This document shows positions 32,420-42,241 of a DNA stretch of 64,000 nucleotides, in pieces. The translations under genes and the position numbers were made by a program. The stretch covers positions 1 to 64,000 of the forward strand of contig NZ_SCOH01000002.1 of the NCBI RefSeq assembly GCF_005503445.1. The letters run 5' to 3'. Each line of letters begins with the position of its first letter. Within the stretch, counting starts at the first letter, position 1. Below the pieces are notes generated by a model. That model did no database searches. It was given only the letters and a program-made list of their open reading frames with translations, and was not told the DNA's origin. This stretch comes from Chitinivorax sp. B (GTDB lineage: Bacteria; Pseudomonadota; Gammaproteobacteria; Burkholderiales; SCOH01).

Positions 32420-33157
32420 ATGTCTTACCAATGGAACTGGGGAGTCTTCTTCCAGACCACACCGGATGGTACGGATACCTATCTCGGCTGGCTCATTACC
32501 GGTATGAAATGGACATTATCCGTTTCGCTTTCCGCCTGGGTAATTGCGTTGGTAGTCGGATCCGTACTGGGCGTTCTGCGCACAGTCCCCAATCGCTGGC
32601 TGTCCGGCTTTGCCACCGCTTATGTCGAACTATTCCGGAATATCCCGTTACTGGTTCAATTGTTCATCTGGTTCTATGTTGTTCCCGAACTGCTACCAGA
32701 AAGTATCAAGATGGCGATCTTCTCGCTGTCGCCAGTCACATCGCAGTTCATTTTCGGCTTTGTTGGCCTAGGTATGTTTACCGCTGCACGGGTCTGTGAA
32801 CAAGTCCGGTCTGGGATCCAGTCCCTGCCGGTGGGCCAGAAAAATGCTGGGTTGGCCATGGGGTTCACCCTGGCTCAAACCTATCGCCATGTATTGCTAC
32901 CCATGGCATTTCGCATCGTCATTCCACCGATGACGTCCGAGTTCATGAACATTTTCAAGAACTCCGCTGTTGTATCTGTAATTGGCATGCTGGAACTAAC
33001 CGGCCAAGCTCGTCAGTTACTGGAATATACCGCTCACGCCTATGAATCCTTTACTGCCGCCACGCTAGGTTACTTCCTGATCAATGTGATTGTGATGTAC
33101 TCCATGCGCTGGCTAGAAAACCGCACCCGTGTACCGGGCTACATGGGAGGTAAATAA
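32420..33157 (+). CDS. gltJ: Glutamate/aspartate ABC transporter permease GltJ
   Basis: A 245-residue HisM-type inner-membrane permease with about five helices and the EAA-like loop region [11 protein letters not shown]-terminal segment [10 protein letters not shown] fits GltJ, which is why I start here and not at an upstream frame opening 33 bp earlier; GGAG lies about 9 bp before. It pairs with GltK, and its stop overlaps the gltK start by one base (TAATG). Confidence 0.92.
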   Translation: MSYQWNWGVFFQTTPDGTDTYLGWLITGMKWTLSVSLSAWVIALVVGSVLGVLRTVPNRWLSGFATAYVELFRNIPLLVQLFIWFYVVPELLPESIKMAIFSLSPVTSQFIFGFVGLGMFTAARVCEQVRSGIQSLPVGQKNAGLAMGFTLAQTYRHVLLPMAFRIVIPPMTSEFMNIFKNSAVVSVIGMLELTGQARQLLEYTAHAYESFTAATLGYFLINVIVMYSMRWLENRTRVPGYMGGK

Positions 33158-33834
33158 TGGCCTACGAATTTGACTGGAGTTCCATACCTGGCGCGGTACC
33201 GGCGCTACTCGACGGAGCCAAGATCACCTTTGAAGTATTACTGACTGCCTTGACGGTTGCCATCCCGTTTGGTGCGTTGCTGGCTGTCATGCGCTTATCG
33301 TCCAGTAAGCCCCTCTCATGGTTTGCGGCAGCGTATACCAATACCTTCCGATCAATTCCATTGCTGATGGTGATCTTGTGGTTCTACCTGATTGTGCCAC
33401 AACTGCTGCGCTCAGTATTAGGAGGTGACATCGAGAATATTGGCTTGGTATCAGCCATGACCGCCTTCGCCTTGTTTGAATCAGCCTACTATGCGGAAAT
33501 TTTCCGTGCTGGTATCCAAAGTGTGCCCAAAGGCCAGATGGGGGCTGCCACAGCGTTGGGAATGACCAATAGCCAAGCCATGATCCTGATCATCCTGCCA
33601 CAGGCATTTCGCAATATGACGCCATTGCTACTGACACAGGCAATCGTATTGTTTCAGGACACCTCGCTGGTCTATATCATCGGCGTAATGGATTTCCTGA
33701 AAGCGGCGTATTCCGTAGGTGAACGCGATGGCCGGATCGTTGAAATGCTGATCTTTGCCGGTGCCATGTATTTCATTGTCAGCTTTGCCATGTCGCACGC
33801 TGTCAAACAGCTTCAAAAGAGGATGGGTAAATGA
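33157..33834 (+). CDS. gltK: Glutamate/aspartate ABC transporter permease GltK
   Basis: A 225-residue HisM-type permease with five or so membrane helices and the cytoplasmic loop [14 protein letters not shown] that contacts the ATPase. It is the second membrane subunit of the acidic amino acid importer. It overlaps gltJ by one base and gltL by four, so the three are coupled. Confidence 0.92.
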   Translation: MAYEFDWSSIPGAVPALLDGAKITFEVLLTALTVAIPFGALLAVMRLSSSKPLSWFAAAYTNTFRSIPLLMVILWFYLIVPQLLRSVLGGDIENIGLVSAMTAFALFESAYYAEIFRAGIQSVPKGQMGAATALGMTNSQAMILIILPQAFRNMTPLLLTQAIVLFQDTSLVYIIGVMDFLKAAYSVGERDGRIVEMLIFAGAMYFIVSFAMSHAVKQLQKRMGK

Positions 33835-34559
33835 TTTCTATCAAGAACGTCAGCAAGTGGTACGGCCAGTTCCAGGTGCTCACCGACTGCTCGACTGAGG
33901 TCAAGAAAGGTGAAGTGGTTGTGGTCTGCGGCCCGTCCGGCTCGGGTAAGTCCACGTTGATCAAGTGTGTGAATGCATTGGAGCCATTTCAAAAAGGCGA
34001 GATCATTGTCGACAATATTTCGGTTGGTTCACCCAAAACAGATCTCCCCAAGTTACGCTCACGGGTGGGAATGGTCTTCCAGCATTTTGAACTGTTCCCG
34101 CACCTATCAATCACGGAAAACCTGACGATTGCCCAAGTCAAAGTCTTGAAACGCAATCCTGATGAAGCTCGTGATAAGGGGTTGAAGTTACTCGACCGCG
34201 TTGGCTTGAAAGCGCATGCTGAGAAATTCCCTGGCCAATTGTCTGGTGGACAACAACAGCGTGTCGCCATTGCCCGTGCCCTGGCAATGGACCCAATTGC
34301 CATGCTGTTTGACGAACCGACTTCAGCATTGGACCCGGAAATGATCAACGAAGTCCTGGATGTGATGACCGAACTGGCCCACGAAGGCATGACCATGATG
34401 TGCGTAACGCACGAAATGGGTTTTGCCAAACGTGTCGCCAACCGGGTCATCTTCATGGATCGCGGTCAGATTATTGAGGATTGTACGAAGGACGAGTTCT
34501 TCGGTACCCAGCGCTCAGAACGTGCGCAGCAGTTCCTGTCCAAAATTCTGCAACATTGA
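33831..34559 (+). CDS. gltL: Glutamate/aspartate ABC transporter ATPase GltL
   Basis: A 242-residue ABC ATPase of the polar amino acid class. It shows Walker [11 protein letters not shown]-loop [10 protein letters not shown], signature [15 protein letters not shown] and Walker [13 protein letters not shown]. It powers GltIJK. The gene ends in a strong intrinsic terminator 27 bp downstream. Confidence 0.94.
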   Translation: MISIKNVSKWYGQFQVLTDCSTEVKKGEVVVVCGPSGSGKSTLIKCVNALEPFQKGEIIVDNISVGSPKTDLPKLRSRVGMVFQHFELFPHLSITENLTIAQVKVLKRNPDEARDKGLKLLDRVGLKAHAEKFPGQLSGGQQQRVAIARALAMDPIAMLFDEPTSALDPEMINEVLDVMTELAHEGMTMMCVTHEMGFAKRVANRVIFMDRGQIIEDCTKDEFFGTQRSERAQQFLSKILQH

Positions 34560-34585
34560 TCTGAAATTCTTTGGGAAATATTGAT

Positions 34586-34611
34586 AAACCGGCGTGACCG
34601 CCGGTTTTTTT
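34586..34611 (+). terminator. Intrinsic terminator after gltL
   Basis: A 9-bp stem AAACCGGCG / CGCCGGTTT with a 4-base loop and a run of seven T. It ends the glt operon and lies at the 3' end of the convergent regulator gene. Confidence 0.92.
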
Positions 34612-35371
34612 ATGCGCCAGGGAATCGCCGTGGATCAGGTTCCCGACGCAGCGCCTCAAAGGCGCTCAGCTCCCAGCTACGAATCGCCAATAGCAGGCTG
34701 CTGCCAAATCGGGTCGATTCCGGGGCATCGGTGCTTTCCTGGTGCAGTTCGGCAAACTCTTGTGCCAGTCGGCGCATACGCTGCTGCAATTTCGCATTTG
34801 CCTCCGGTGTCAGCATGCCATGTACAAACAACAATTGTTCGCCCGATTGATCAAACTTGGTATTCAGAAAATCATCCCGTACCCGCTGGCGGAAGAAATA
34901 TTCAATTGGACCACTGGGCAACCATGAAAAATCACGCGCCACCTTAAGTCGAACCCGATTTCCAGGCATCAAATCGATCAATCCCAAACGGTCCAACCGC
35001 AACATATGCTGGATACACTCGGCCTCTGTCAACCGATACGTCGCCACAATCCGTGATGCAGTCCAGTGATTGATGATACAAACTGCAACCAACAGCAAAG
35101 TACTATCAGACACCAGTTCCTTTTCTTGCGCTGCAGTCAAGTGACGTACAGTGGCTTCGTGTTCTGTGGCCAAACGGGCCAGATCACTCAATTCCATATC
35201 CAGCAGACCACACAACTCTTCCAACCTGGTCAGAGTCATTTCCTTACGTGACAACAGGCGTTTGACGCTGGATTCTGACAGATTAATGCGCTGGGCAACA
35301 TCCGCATAAGTCAAACCATAGGCGCGCAGTTGCCGTTTCAGAGTATCGATCAAGTGATTGGATTGGGCCAT
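34610..35371 (-). CDS. XRE-type transcriptional regulator
   Basis: A 253-residue protein with an N-terminal Cro/C1 helix-turn-helix (about residues 8-62, YADVAQRINLSESSVKRLLS). A 190-residue C-terminal region follows, containing a second winged-helix-like stretch (about 110-155) and a helical tail rich in Arg and Glu. The start is the MAQSNH codon; a TTG 57 bp upstream would overlap the divergent gene. It is convergent with the glt operon and divergent from the ceramidase-like gene, whose first ATG overlaps its own start. The target is unknown; the divergent gene is the natural candidate. Confidence 0.75.
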   Translation of the reverse strand: MAQSNHLIDTLKRQLRAYGLTYADVAQRINLSESSVKRLLSRKEMTLTRLEELCGLLDMELSDLARLATEHEATVRHLTAAQEKELVSDSTLLLVAVCIINHWTASRIVATYRLTEAECIQHMLRLDRLGLIDLMPGNRVRLKVARDFSWLPSGPIEYFFRQRVRDDFLNTKFDQSGEQLLFVHGMLTPEANAKLQQRMRRLAQEFAELHQESTDAPESTRFGSSLLLAIRSWELSAFEALRREPDPRRFPGA

Positions 35372-36299
35372 GACAAAGTACCAGATTCTGATACGACAGA
35401 GCCTATCCAATACCACACTTGCAAGCAAGCTTTACGCTAGGGTGAACATCATCGAAAGTGGCGCGGTTACTTACTCTAATTCCAATACCGTGACACTTGC
35501 CCGCCCTCACTTGATTCCAATTGCAGTATCACTTTTACTCTTGATCGTATTTTTACTTCACGGCCCAATTGGTCAACTTGATCATTATCACGACTTTGCC
35601 GATCAGCGCAGTCTCGGTGGCATTCCGCATGCCATGGATGTCTGGTCAAACGTCGGTTTTGCCATTGTTGGCACCTTAGGCTTAGCAGTCTGCTGGATGG
35701 GCCGCCGTCAATTAGGCGCTCGAACAGCTGGCTACACCATATTTTTTGCCGCCATGCTGATGACCGCTTTTGGCTCCAGCTGGTACCACATCGCCCCAGA
35801 TAACAGCCGACTGGTTTGGGACCGCCTGCCAATTGCGGTGGCGTGTGCCGGGATCATGTCTGCCGCATGGGCAGAATTTGTTAACAGCAAACAAGCTCGA
35901 TTTGCTCTACCGTGGCTGCTCTTGGGTGCCTGTTTGAGTGTGGCATGGTGGCACGTGACAGAATTGACTGGTATGGGGGACCTGCGCCCTTATCTCTGGC
36001 TGCAGGCCTTGCCACTGATTACTGTTCCCTTGTTGCTCTGGAAAAGCCCAAAGCGTCCAGCACGGGCCGGCGCCTGGACCATTGCCATTCTGTGCTATGT
36101 CTTGGCCAAAGGGTTTGAACTGGCAGATCATGCAATCTTTGATCTGCTTCATTTGATTAGTGGCCACACCTTCAAGCACCTGTTCGCCACGTTAGCAGCA
36201 TGGGCCATTTACTGGCGTCTCCAACAGCTTGTTTCAACTGACACAAGTTATGAGCCAGTGACCCAACACAAGCTATCTATGATCAGCAAGGCCCATTGA
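35370..36299 (+). CDS. Ceramidase-like (CREST superfamily) membrane protein
   Basis: A protein of up to 309 residues with about seven membrane helices. Motifs YHDFADQR, SSWYHIAPDNSRLVWDRLP and HTFKHL place His and Asp residues as in the CREST superfamily (alkaline ceramidases and related metal-dependent membrane hydrolases). The natural substrate in bacteria of this type is unknown. The N-terminal 45 or so residues before the first helix look non-native, so the true start may lie at a GTG near 35442 or later; no clear ribosome site is seen. It converges with the DUF456 gene with no gap. Confidence 0.6.
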   Translation: MTKYQILIRQSLSNTTLASKLYARVNIIESGAVTYSNSNTVTLARPHLIPIAVSLLLLIVFLLHGPIGQLDHYHDFADQRSLGGIPHAMDVWSNVGFAIVGTLGLAVCWMGRRQLGARTAGYTIFFAAMLMTAFGSSWYHIAPDNSRLVWDRLPIAVACAGIMSAAWAEFVNSKQARFALPWLLLGACLSVAWWHVTELTGMGDLRPYLWLQALPLITVPLLLWKSPKRPARAGAWTIAILCYVLAKGFELADHAIFDLLHLISGHTFKHLFATLAAWAIYWRLQQLVSTDTSYEPVTQHKLSMISKAH

Positions 36300-36785
36300 T
36301 CAGAACACCAATGCCAGTATGAAAATACCCAGCATGGTAAATCCGAGGGCAACCTTGGCTGCCATTCCAAGCACGACACCGACCCATGCTGCGGCACCCA
36401 CTTTGCCAGCACGGACCATATCCTTGCGAACCAGGTATTCACCCAACAATGCACCAACGAAGGGTCCTAGTAAAATGCCCGGCAGACCACCAAAAATGCC
36501 CACGACAGCACCGATTGTGGCACCCCATACGGCCTGTTTACTGGCCCCAGCTTTTTGTGCACCAAAGCTGCCAGCCACAAAGTCGATCACCTGTGACAGT
36601 ATCATCAGTACTGTCAGTACAATCAGCGTACCCCAGCCAACCTTATCAAAACCGTCAATCCATGCGCCAAGACCCATACCAGCCAACATGACCGGCGTAC
36701 CTGGTAACAATGGCAGGACATTGCCAGCCAACCCAATTACGATCAGTGCACCGGCCAACAGCCACCACCATGTTGTTGCATCCAC
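36300..36785 (-). CDS. DUF456 family membrane protein
   Basis: A 161-residue, glycine-rich hydrophobic protein with four or five membrane helices. The pattern GLAGNVLPLLPGTPVMLAG near the N-terminus and GGLPGILLGPFVGALLGE in the middle are the two internal glycine-zipper-like repeats of DUF456 proteins. No function is established for the family. Its stop touches that of the convergent ceramidase-like gene. Confidence 0.75.
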   Translation of the reverse strand: MDATTWWWLLAGALIVIGLAGNVLPLLPGTPVMLAGMGLGAWIDGFDKVGWGTLIVLTVLMILSQVIDFVAGSFGAQKAGASKQAVWGATIGAVVGIFGGLPGILLGPFVGALLGEYLVRKDMVRAGKVGAAAWVGVVLGMAAKVALGFTMLGIFILALVF

Positions 36786-36855
36786 ATTTCACTCCATTTT
36801 TTGGACGTATTGAAAACATTTCAACTTCTGGGCAATCCATATTTTGCACGGATGA

Positions 36856-37173
36856 TCAATCCGCTATCCAACCAAAGCGTTTAAGGTCAATTCGACCAGC
36901 ATCATTGAATGCAACTCCTTCCTCTTCCAGCAATATACGCTGATATTCATCACACCCATCCAGGCCACGTGGGCTGATTCGACCCTGACTATTGACCACT
37001 CGCCACCACGGAATATTCACGCCGTCCGGCATTTGACGCAGTGCGTAACCCACCAGACGGGATCGGCGCGGTAGTCCCGCCAATTCGGCGACCTGCCCGT
37101 AAGTGACAACATACCCTTGTGGCACTTGACGAATCACCTGATAGAAGCGCGCATAAGTATCTGTTGAGGACAT
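36856..37173 (-). CDS. Alkyltransferase-like protein (ATL), MGMT family
   Basis: A 105-residue protein of the O6-alkylguanine-DNA transferase C-terminal fold. The DNA-binding PQGYVVTYGQVAELAG and RLVGYALRQM segments are intact, but the alkyl-acceptor PCHRV motif reads PWWRVV, with Trp in place of the reactive Cys. Such ATL proteins bind O6-alkylguanine without repairing it and hand it to nucleotide excision repair. It stands alone on the minus strand. Confidence 0.9.
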   Translation of the reverse strand: MSSTDTYARFYQVIRQVPQGYVVTYGQVAELAGLPRRSRLVGYALRQMPDGVNIPWWRVVNSQGRISPRGLDGCDEYQRILLEEEGVAFNDAGRIDLKRFGWIAD

Positions 37174-37274
37174 CTTATCCCTATATCCTTTTATAACGTT
37201 TGGCAGACATCAGGATAGCCTAGGCTATGATAGCCAGCCGCAACACCCCTATACATCGATTGAGGATGCTATCA

Positions 37275-37763
37275 ATGAAGAAAACTTTGGCTGCCTTGCT
37301 ATTGTTCACATCTACCTGGGTTGGCGCAGGAACTTTACAAGTGCCGTTGGATAAAACCAAACCCTTTCCCTACAACGAACAGGCTGACGCAAAAGCCGAC
37401 CTCCGAGCAGTCCAGACCGCAGCCCGTGTCGATGGCAAGAAGGTGCTGGTGGTATTTGGCGCCAATTGGTGCCCAGATTGTCGTGGCCTATCTCAGGAAT
37501 TGGTATCCGGTGAAACAGCCAAGATTGTGGCCTCATCCTATCATGTGGTGAAGATCAATTTGGGGCGCTGGGACAAAAACCTGGACATCGCTGACATTTA
37601 CGGCAAACCACAGGCGAAAGGAATTCCCGCGTTGGTGGTGTTGGACCAAGAAGGTGTACTACTAAAAACAATGGATGGCGAAGCGTTGGATAAAGTTCGC
37701 GAAGGGCATGATGCAGATATTGCCAAGTTTCTAAAAGAACAGGTAAACAAAAAAGCATCTTGA
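37275..37763 (+). CDS. Secreted thioredoxin-family protein
   Basis: A 162-residue protein with a signal peptide (MKKTLAALLLFTS, cleavage near G-A-G) and a thioredoxin fold with active site W-C-P-D-C. The cis-Pro is in GIPALVVLD. It probably works as a periplasmic thiol reductase or oxidase; the acidic CPDC pair differs from DsbA and TlpA types. The ATG is chosen because GAGG lies 9 bp upstream and the signal peptide then begins correctly. It ends in a shared terminator with ilvD. Confidence 0.82.
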   Translation: MKKTLAALLLFTSTWVGAGTLQVPLDKTKPFPYNEQADAKADLRAVQTAARVDGKKVLVVFGANWCPDCRGLSQELVSGETAKIVASSYHVVKINLGRWDKNLDIADIYGKPQAKGIPALVVLDQEGVLLKTMDGEALDKVREGHDADIAKFLKEQVNKKAS

Positions 37764-37766
37764 ACA

Positions 37767-37797
37767 TGAATCGGTGCCGATAATCGGCACCGATTCA
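37767..37797. terminator. Bidirectional hairpin between thioredoxin gene and ilvD
   Basis: A perfect 14-bp stem TGAATCGGTGCCGA / TCGGCACCGATTCA with a TAA loop sits between two convergent stop codons. There is no long T run, but its strength and place indicate a transcript end for both sides. Confidence 0.7.
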
Positions 37798-37807
37798 TCA
37801 GCCATGC

Positions 37808-39667
37808 TTAACGATGACGCTCGACCTGGGTTACGTCACGCACAGCTCCGGTATCCGCTGATGTCGCCATGGCAGCATAGGCACGCAAGGCTGCCGATAC
37901 CGGGCGATTACGGTTCAGTGGCTTCCAGGCATCTTTGCCTTTTGCCTCCATCGCTGTCCGACGTTTGGCCAACACATCATCAGCCACCTGTAAGCTGATC
38001 GTCCGGTTAGGAATGTCGATATCGATGGTGTCGCCCTCTTCCACCAAGCCAATCAATCCTCCCTCCGCGGCTTCCGGGCTGACATGGCCAATGCTCAAAC
38101 CAGAAGTACCACCGGAAAAACGGCCATCTGTCAGCAAAGCACAGGCTTTGCCCAACCCTTTCGATTTCAGGTAGCTGGTGGGGTATAGCATCTCCTGCAT
38201 GCCTGGGCCACCTTTGGGGCCTTCATAACGGATCAGCACAACATCGCCAGCTACGATCTGATCCGCCAAAATGGCTTCTACCGCAGCATCCTGGCTTTCA
38301 AAGATGCATGCCCGGCCAGTGAACTTGAGGATGGAATCATCCACGCCCGCTGTTTTCACAATACAGCCACGTTCTGCAATGTTGCCGTACAACACAGCCA
38401 GACCGCCGTCTTGCGAATAGGCATTGGCTTTGTCGCGGATGCAGCCACCCGCTCTGTCGATATCCAGGTCCGGATATCGCATGCTCTGGCTGAAAGCGAT
38501 GGTTGTGGGAATACCACCTGGCGCAGCACGGAAGAACTGGCGCACTGCATCGCTGCAACTGGCACGCATCACGTCATATTGATCCAACGCTACGCCCATA
38601 TTGGGGCTATGCACCGTGTGTACCTCACGGTTGATCAGACCGGCTCGGTCCAACTCGCCCAAGATGCCCATGACGCCACCCGCGCGGTGCACATCTTCCA
38701 TATGGTATTTTTGGGTAGCCGGTGCCACCTTGGCCAGACATGGCACGCGACGGGACATGCGGTCGATATCCTTCATCGTAAACGGTACATTGGCTTCTGC
38801 TGCGGCTGCCAGCAAATGCAATACCGTGTTGGTGGACCCACCCATCGCAATATCCAGCGCAATCGCGTTCTCGAAAGCTTCAAAGCTGGCGATTGAGCGC
38901 GGCAGCACGCTGTAGTCGTCCTGCTCGTAGTGGCGGCGGGCCAGCTCCACAATCAGCCGGCCCGCTTTCAGAAACAATTCCTTACGGTCGCCATGGGTCG
39001 CGACTGTTGAACCATTGCCCGGTAACGACAAACCCAAAGCTTCGGTCAGACAGTTCATCGAATTGGCAGTAAACATGCCGGAGCAAGAACCGCAGGTTGG
39101 GCAGGCAGAACGTTCAATTGCGGCAACCTCTTCGTCACTGACCTTATCGTCTGCTGCTTCCACCATCGCATCCACCAGATCCAATGCCCGTGTTTCTCCA
39201 TGCCAGTTGACCTTGCCAGCTTCCATTGGCCCGCCGGACACGAATACCACTGGAATATTCAAGCGCAGTGCTGCCATCAGCATACCTGGCGTGATTTTGT
39301 CGCAGTTCGAGATACAAACCAACGCATCGGCACAGTGGGCATTCACCATGTATTCGACCGAATCCGCAATCAGATCGCGTGATGGCAACGAATACAGCAT
39401 GCCACCGTGACCCATGGCAATACCGTCATCAACGGCAATGGTATTGAATTCCTTGGCAACGCCGCCGGCCTTTTCAATTTCCCGCGCCACCAGTTGGCCC
39501 AGGTTATGCAAGTGAACATGGCCAGGAACAAACTGGGTAAACGAGTTGGCAATGGCAATGATCGGCTTCTGGAAATCTTCATCCTTCATGCCGGTGGCAC
39601 GCCATAATGCGCGTGCACCAGCCATGTTGCGACCATGTGTGGTAGTACGGGAACGGTAAACGGGCAT
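37808..39667 (-). CDS. ilvD: Dihydroxy-acid dehydratase IlvD
   Basis: A 619-residue iron-sulfur enzyme that dehydrates dihydroxy acids in valine and isoleucine synthesis. Cluster ligands are seen in [13 protein letters not shown] and [16 protein letters not shown] lies nine bases before the MPVYRS start; a frame opening 48 bp upstream is not needed. A hairpin (39701-39719) lies in its leader. It follows the nine-gene operon on the same strand after 224 bp, which are without a gene. Confidence 0.97.
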   Translation of the reverse strand: MPVYRSRTTTHGRNMAGARALWRATGMKDEDFQKPIIAIANSFTQFVPGHVHLHNLGQLVAREIEKAGGVAKEFNTIAVDDGIAMGHGGMLYSLPSRDLIADSVEYMVNAHCADALVCISNCDKITPGMLMAALRLNIPVVFVSGGPMEAGKVNWHGETRALDLVDAMVEAADDKVSDEEVAAIERSACPTCGSCSGMFTANSMNCLTEALGLSLPGNGSTVATHGDRKELFLKAGRLIVELARRHYEQDDYSVLPRSIASFEAFENAIALDIAMGGSTNTVLHLLAAAAEANVPFTMKDIDRMSRRVPCLAKVAPATQKYHMEDVHRAGGVMGILGELDRAGLINREVHTVHSPNMGVALDQYDVMRASCSDAVRQFFRAAPGGIPTTIAFSQSMRYPDLDIDRAGGCIRDKANAYSQDGGLAVLYGNIAERGCIVKTAGVDDSILKFTGRACIFESQDAAVEAILADQIVAGDVVLIRYEGPKGGPGMQEMLYPTSYLKSKGLGKACALLTDGRFSGGTSGLSIGHVSPEAAEGGLIGLVEEGDTIDIDIPNRTISLQVADDVLAKRRTAMEAKGKDAWKPLNRNRPVSAALRAYAAMATSADTGAVRDVTQVERHR

Positions 39668-39700
39668 AGCAACCTCAATCGATTCGGAAACAGTCAGGCC

Positions 39701-39719
39701 TGCTGTGCAGCGCACAGCA
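39701..39719 (-). promoter_or_regulatory. Hairpin in the ilvD leader
   Basis: TGCTGTGC-AGC-GCACAGCA is a perfect 8-bp stem about 34 bp upstream of the ilvD start. It has no T tail. It could affect mRNA stability or be an operator; no leader peptide rich in branched-chain codons was seen. Confidence 0.3.
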
Positions 39720-39777
39720 ATGTCTTGGGCGTCGCTGTGGGTGATGCGACGAAGTGGCAGGGTTAGCCAGAAGTCAC

Positions 39778-39805
39778 GGTGCTTGCCCGGATGAGAGCAA
39801 GCACC
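39778..39805 (-). terminator. Hairpin downstream of the nine-gene operon
   Basis: GGTGCTTGC and GCAAGCACC form a perfect 9-bp stem with a 10-base loop, 87 bp after the stop of the TerB-like gene. There is no T run on the minus strand, so it marks a probable 3' end rather than a classical terminator. Confidence 0.4.
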
Positions 39806-39891
39806 ATGCGGTCATTCAAGTGTTGATGTGATTGTAACAAAAACAACGGTGATACGAATGCGGACAAACCGTTAGGAGCTACGTGCAACCT

Positions 39892-40353
39892 TCATACCTT
39901 GCCGGGATGCATGCCTGCGGCCACTTCACCCAGTGCAGCCACATTTTCAATACGCGAGATCTGTTGCAACAGGTGGTCGGCGACCTGATCCTCAACGACT
40001 GCCAGCTCATTTTCCATCATGCCTAAAGCCTTGCCATACTCAACAATGCGCGCCCTTTCAGTGGTGGAATACTGGCCATCTGCATAAGCCAGCAACAGGC
40101 AGGAATGGAGGAATGCGCGTTTCAGTTCTGGCGTATTGAAATTATCTGCCAAGGCTGACAGATCCAGCTTGACGGATACCAACTCCTGAAAAGTGGTCAG
40201 TGCCTGGCTATCTGCCTGGCAGGCTTGGTAGAAGCCGTTGAGCATGACCCGCTCAGCATCATGTACGCCATCGACCAATGACAGCTCGTGCATGGCACGA
40301 ACCAGCAGCTGGACGTGATTGATGTTCAACTCGATATTCATGGTGGAGATCAT
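39892..40353 (-). CDS. TerB-like protein (operon gene 9)
   Basis: A 153-residue all-helical protein with two DG-containing repeats, LVDGVHDAERVM (28-29, Glu34) and AYADGQYSTTERARI (92-93, Glu99), as in the TerB/tellurite-resistance fold where these acidic residues bind divalent metal. GAGAGGA lies five bases before the ATG. It is the last gene of the operon, 60 bp after the AAA ATPase gene. TerB-like proteins often accompany membrane-stress systems. No TerC, TerD or TerA partner is present, so tellurite resistance itself is not supported. Confidence 0.65.
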   Translation of the reverse strand: MISTMNIELNINHVQLLVRAMHELSLVDGVHDAERVMLNGFYQACQADSQALTTFQELVSVKLDLSALADNFNTPELKRAFLHSCLLLAYADGQYSTTERARIVEYGKALGMMENELAVVEDQVADHLLQQISRIENVAALGEVAAGMHPGKV

Positions 40354-40413
40354 GGTCTTCCTCTCGTTTCGAAATAGTGCAATCCGTTGAGCGTCATCGC
40401 CTCGATATCAGGG

Positions 40414-42237
40414 CTAAAGCCGCAATTCACGCTTCAGTTCCCGCAGACGCTGATGTATCTGTTCTTGTGTGTAATCACGGTAGCGGGCCGGCAACATACT
40501 GCGACGGGATGCTTCAAATACGGCTTGCAGCTCCATGTACTCCAGCATCGCGCTATCACGTGAGGGCATGTAATCCTGCGCTGCAGTGTCCAGAATCGGC
40601 AACGTAATGGCCTTGCCATCCGCCAGTGCGTGCGCCAACAACGCCACCGCTTCCAGATCCGCATTGGCGTAGCCAGTCAGCCGGCTCAAAACCGGGTCAG
40701 CTTGAGACCAGTCGAAACCGCTCGTCAGGCGATGCCGGGCGAACAGCGCTTGCAAAATGGCCGATACTTCATCGACCGAATCCGGGTAGAAAAACGGTAT
40801 CTTGCGATCAAGCCGACCGGCCCGTTTGATGTCGATATCCAGTTTGTCTGGTCGATTGGTCATCATCACAAACAACACCACCCCCCGGTTTTCCGGGTCG
40901 CTCATGAATGCCTTAAGCCGGGCGATGATTCGCGAAGAAGTACCGCCATCTGTGTCTTCAGAGCCCCCGCCAAAGCTGCGATCACCTTCGTCGATGATCA
41001 GAACAATAGGGCCCAGTGCTTTGACCATGCCCAATACCTTTTCCAGATTGGCTTCTGACGAACCCACCCACTTGGATCGGAAGTTCTTGAGCGTGACTGC
41101 ACTCAAACCCGCACTTTTGACAAAACAATTGGCCACGAAGGTTTTACCAGTCCCCATTGGGCCAACAAACAGCAAACCCATCGGTACCCTTGTCTTGTCA
41201 CCGCTACGGATCGCAGCAGCAATCTGCTCCAGCTCTGCCTTCAGCCCTTCGTTCCCACCCACAGCCGACAAATCGTGGCGAGAATCGACAAACTCAATCA
41301 ACCCTTCGCACTCTTTCTCGATGATCTCCCGCTTGCGGGCATACACCAGATCCAGTACTTCTGCATAGGGATCGCTGCTGGCTGAATGTTGCTGCTGGAT
41401 ATCAGGGTTCAACAGGTGGCGGATTTCGTCGGCATCCATACCACGTGTCAGCAGGGTCAATTTGTCGGCACGGGTGCTGACATCCACCGAATCCGCCAAC
41501 AGGGACAAAATCAACACACGTCGATCGTCATCGCTCAAGTCATCTGCCCTTGGCGACAGAATCTGGGCAATCTGCACAGCACGTAGCCCTGCGGTATGTT
41601 CTGCCAAGCGTTGCACTTGTGTTGACGGCATGGTCGTATCGCATTGCTGGATGACGGTTTCACGCAAGACCCGATCGGGTAACGGTATTTCGACAGCCGC
41701 CACACGTGGGTTGGCTACAATTTTGGCATTCAGCTCGGTCAGAGATTCGGTCAGCAAAAACACCACATTATCCTTGCGATGCAATTGCGGGCTAAGTGTC
41801 CAACGGTGAAGCCGGATGGCGGCAAAACGATCCGCGTGCGTCAGCATGCTCTCATCACCTGGTGGGGCGACACTGCTGGCGTAGGGTATGATCAACGCCG
41901 TGCGATCCTGGGCCATCAATTCAGGCTCCAGCTTGGCCAATACCTCATCGGGCAAAGCCCCGGCTGGCAACGAAGTAACTGGCGACATGACTGCCCGCTT
42001 GGCATAACGCACACCAGCCGACGGGTCGTAAACAATGATTGTCTGCTTGTTGTCCTTCAGCAATACATCCGTCAAGAAATCGACCAGTGTGTAATAGTGC
42101 CCGTCGTAAAGCTGCTCATCGAACACATTGTGATGCAGCACAAACATGGAAGCTTCACCACTCACATATTTGCGGCGAACATTTTCGGCCCAACCAGGCA
42201 AAGCTGGTCTTGCAGGCAACGACGGCGGGGTCATCAT
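40414..42237 (-). CDS. Two-part AAA ATPase (operon gene 8)
   Basis: A 607-residue cytoplasmic protein. Residues 20-280 look like a degenerate AAA module without Walker motifs, in the manner of Ycf46-type proteins. Residues 320-510 are a complete classical AAA domain with GPMGTGKT (359-366), VLIIDE (412-417), sensor asparagine N461 and an arginine-rich second region of homology KRAGRLDRK (471-479). The C-terminus is helical. It starts four bases after the PspA-like gene, so the two are surely co-translated. A remodelling or disassembly role on the PspA polymer is an attractive inference. Confidence 0.8.
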   Translation of the reverse strand: MMTPPSLPARPALPGWAENVRRKYVSGEASMFVLHHNVFDEQLYDGHYYTLVDFLTDVLLKDNKQTIIVYDPSAGVRYAKRAVMSPVTSLPAGALPDEVLAKLEPELMAQDRTALIIPYASSVAPPGDESMLTHADRFAAIRLHRWTLSPQLHRKDNVVFLLTESLTELNAKIVANPRVAAVEIPLPDRVLRETVIQQCDTTMPSTQVQRLAEHTAGLRAVQIAQILSPRADDLSDDDRRVLILSLLADSVDVSTRADKLTLLTRGMDADEIRHLLNPDIQQQHSASSDPYAEVLDLVYARKREIIEKECEGLIEFVDSRHDLSAVGGNEGLKAELEQIAAAIRSGDKTRVPMGLLFVGPMGTGKTFVANCFVKSAGLSAVTLKNFRSKWVGSSEANLEKVLGMVKALGPIVLIIDEGDRSFGGGSEDTDGGTSSRIIARLKAFMSDPENRGVVLFVMMTNRPDKLDIDIKRAGRLDRKIPFFYPDSVDEVSAILQALFARHRLTSGFDWSQADPVLSRLTGYANADLEAVALLAHALADGKAITLPILDTAAQDYMPSRDSAMLEYMELQAVFEASRRSMLPARYRDYTQEQIHQRLRELKRELRL

Positions 42238-42241
42238 GACA

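Noticed and set aside
39892-40353. Tellurite resistance as the function of the TerB-like gene
   Set aside because: No other ter genes are present; the surrounding operon points to a membrane system instead.
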